64,000 nucleotides of DNA from Diplosphaera chodatii. Its lineage: Eukaryota; Chlorophyta; Trebouxiophyceae; Prasiolales; Stichococcaceae. A program made the position numbers and the translations under genes. Every line of letters starts with the position of its first letter. The first letter of the stretch is position 1. The notes below the pieces were generated by a model. The model did not search any database. It saw nothing but the letters and a program-made list of their open reading frames with translations, and had not been told where the DNA came from. Positions 63,008-64,000 of the stretch are shown piece by piece. The stretch is taken from the NCBI GenBank assembly GCA_032358165.1, contig JAALGY010000021.1, forward strand, positions 1,488,001 to 1,552,000. Direction: 5' to 3'.

Positions 63008-64000
63008 ATGGCTTCGTGGGCCGTGCCTCATGGCCAAAACAGCAGGGCGTCCATGCTTGACATGCCTTCAGAACTACTCCAGCAGTTTTGCAGCTTCCTG
63101 GACGACCCTTGTGACCTTGCAAGCTGCCGGATGGTCGATACGAGGTACATGCACTACATGTGATGCGCAGGCGCCTCTCTCAAATGCATGGCAAGTCGTT
63201 GCGCTGGTGAGCACTCATAACAGCACATAATACTATTCCAGCTTTGTTGCACAGGGCTATTCACCATGAAGTGTTGTGGCGCAGGTTCCGCGATGCGGCA
63301 AGGGCTGCTGTGCAGCGTGCTGAGCCGCATTACCCAGAATTCCTCGACCTTGCATTGCAATACCGCTACCCGCTGCGCCATCTCAGCACTGCTGAACTGT
63401 CATTTTGCAGCCTGGATCCATTCCTTGCAAAGGTGCAGAAAGGTTGCATGGTGTGTCTGCACAGCGTCCCATGACCCCGGCTACAGGCTGCAGCTGCCCA
63501 CGCACACGACAACAAACATAGGGTTGTCCACCATCTTTTGCAAGGTGCGTGTCAATGGAACATGCATGCGCAGTATGCAGTGTGGGTTGACGCGTCAACG
63601 TGTGTACAGGCTCCCAGCACCTTGACGTCTCTGGACGTCGATTGGAAGACGTTGATGGAGCACTGGGGTCGGCGTCATGCGGCACGCACGCTGCACATGG
63701 CCAACTGGCTGCAGGGCATCTCCAGCCTGCGCTCTCTATCTTGCCCAGTGAGCACATCTGTAGCCCCTCCGTCCTCTGCATGGGCCGCAAAATATGCATG
63801 TGCTGGGTGGTAGTGGCACAGAGGGAGGTGTGCGTGACCCTCTGCAGGCCCATGCTCTGAGCTCCTCCCTGCGCCTCTCAACCTGCTCTGAGTATGATGC
63901 TAGCTGTGATTGCTGCTGTGCAGGCACCCAGACCGTTTGGATGCCAGCATCGCATATGTATATCATCATGCTGCAATGACAGCCAACACTGACCGCACAC
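63008..64000 (+). CDS. F-box/leucine-rich-repeat protein, 5' part (cut by right edge)
   Basis: F-box proteins recruit substrates to SCF ubiquitin ligases through Skp1. ATG 63008 gives MASWAVPHGQNSRASMLDMP and SELLQQFCSFLDDPCDLASC, an F-box starting at the Met-Pro-Ser-Glu-Leu motif. It continues after an intron with HHEVLWRRFRDAARAAVQRA plus EPHYPEFLDLALQYRYPLRH (63263-63385). Further exons carry STLTSLDVDWKTLMEHWGRR and HMANWLQGISSLRSLSCP (63621-63748), which have the LxxLxL spacing of a leucine-rich repeat. The gene continues past 64000. The substrate cannot be told from this part. Confidence 0.72.

Noticed and set aside
62496..63122. The whole 208-codon minus-strand frame as one protein
   Set aside because: Only the part after the ctttcag acceptor (62496-62696) looks like protein; the upstream half is Cys/His-rich noise antisense to the F-box start.
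1..64000. tRNA, rRNA, transposon, CRISPR or viral sequences
   Set aside because: I looked for cloverleaf patterns, transposase or reverse-transcriptase motifs, terminal repeats and spaced repeats by eye and saw none; a tRNAscan or RepeatMasker run would be decisive.

Overview
The window is nuclear DNA of a eukaryote, almost certainly a green alga (Chlorophyta). Genes are split into many short exons (often 60-150 bases) by short GT-AG introns that typically end in ctgcag or gtgcag. Coding sequence is rich in GC, Ala and Gln. One gene encodes the nuclear photosystem II subunit PsbTn with a thylakoid transit sequence, and TGTAA, the chlorophyte-type poly(A) signal, occurs downstream of some genes. 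No prokaryotic operons, insertion sequences, CRISPR arrays or viral genes are visible. Coordinates of multi-exon genes are outer limits of the coding region; most internal exon borders are inferred from reading frame, GT/AG sites and family similarity.

Layout: 1-4924 (-) two repeats of a four-domain-type voltage-gated cation channel, cut by the left edge; 5494-6510 (-) SF3B6, a U2 snRNP/SF3b subunit; 7237-11459 (+) dymeclin; 12093-13029 (+) PsbTn; 13356-14391 (-) histone H2B with four introns and a 3' histone hairpin; 14755-17210 (+) mitochondrial ribosomal protein uS5m; 17467-18701 (-) a coiled-coil protein; 19235-24416 (+) COG3; 24942-26449 (+) a small single-pass membrane protein; 26882-29042 (+) a CUE-DUF1771-Smr protein; 29199-30097 (-) a coiled-coil protein; 30826-36190 (+) a PIAS/SIZ-type SAP-PHD-PINIT-SP-RING protein; 37255-40319 (+) a type II membrane, glycosyltransferase-like protein; 41012-45330 (-) a large coiled-coil protein; 45906-47743 (+) a tandem RRM-like, possibly mitochondrial protein; 48437-52388 (-) pyruvate kinase; 52387-56151 (+) a DHX35-like DEAH helicase; 57005-61936 (+) a SAM-domain protein; 63008 to the right edge (+) an F-box/LRR protein.

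The genes are mostly unrelated housekeeping functions: Golgi trafficking (dymeclin, COG3, perhaps the glycosyltransferase-like protein), splicing (SF3B6, the DHX35 relative), chromatin and SUMO (H2B, SIZ-like), organelles (PsbTn, uS5m) and glycolysis. They alternate in strand, giving several divergent pairs with short shared 5' regions and several convergent pairs.

The most notable observations are two conserved regulators whose catalytic centres look dismantled by substitution within otherwise well-aligned domains. The DHX35-like protein has lost helicase motifs I, II, III, V and VI. The SIZ-like protein has lost three of four SP-RING zinc ligands while its PHD finger is intact. Also notable are an intron-rich H2B gene that still carries a canonical histone 3' stem-loop, an E/Q selectivity-filter pattern in the cation channel, and a perfect 13-bp intronic hairpin.
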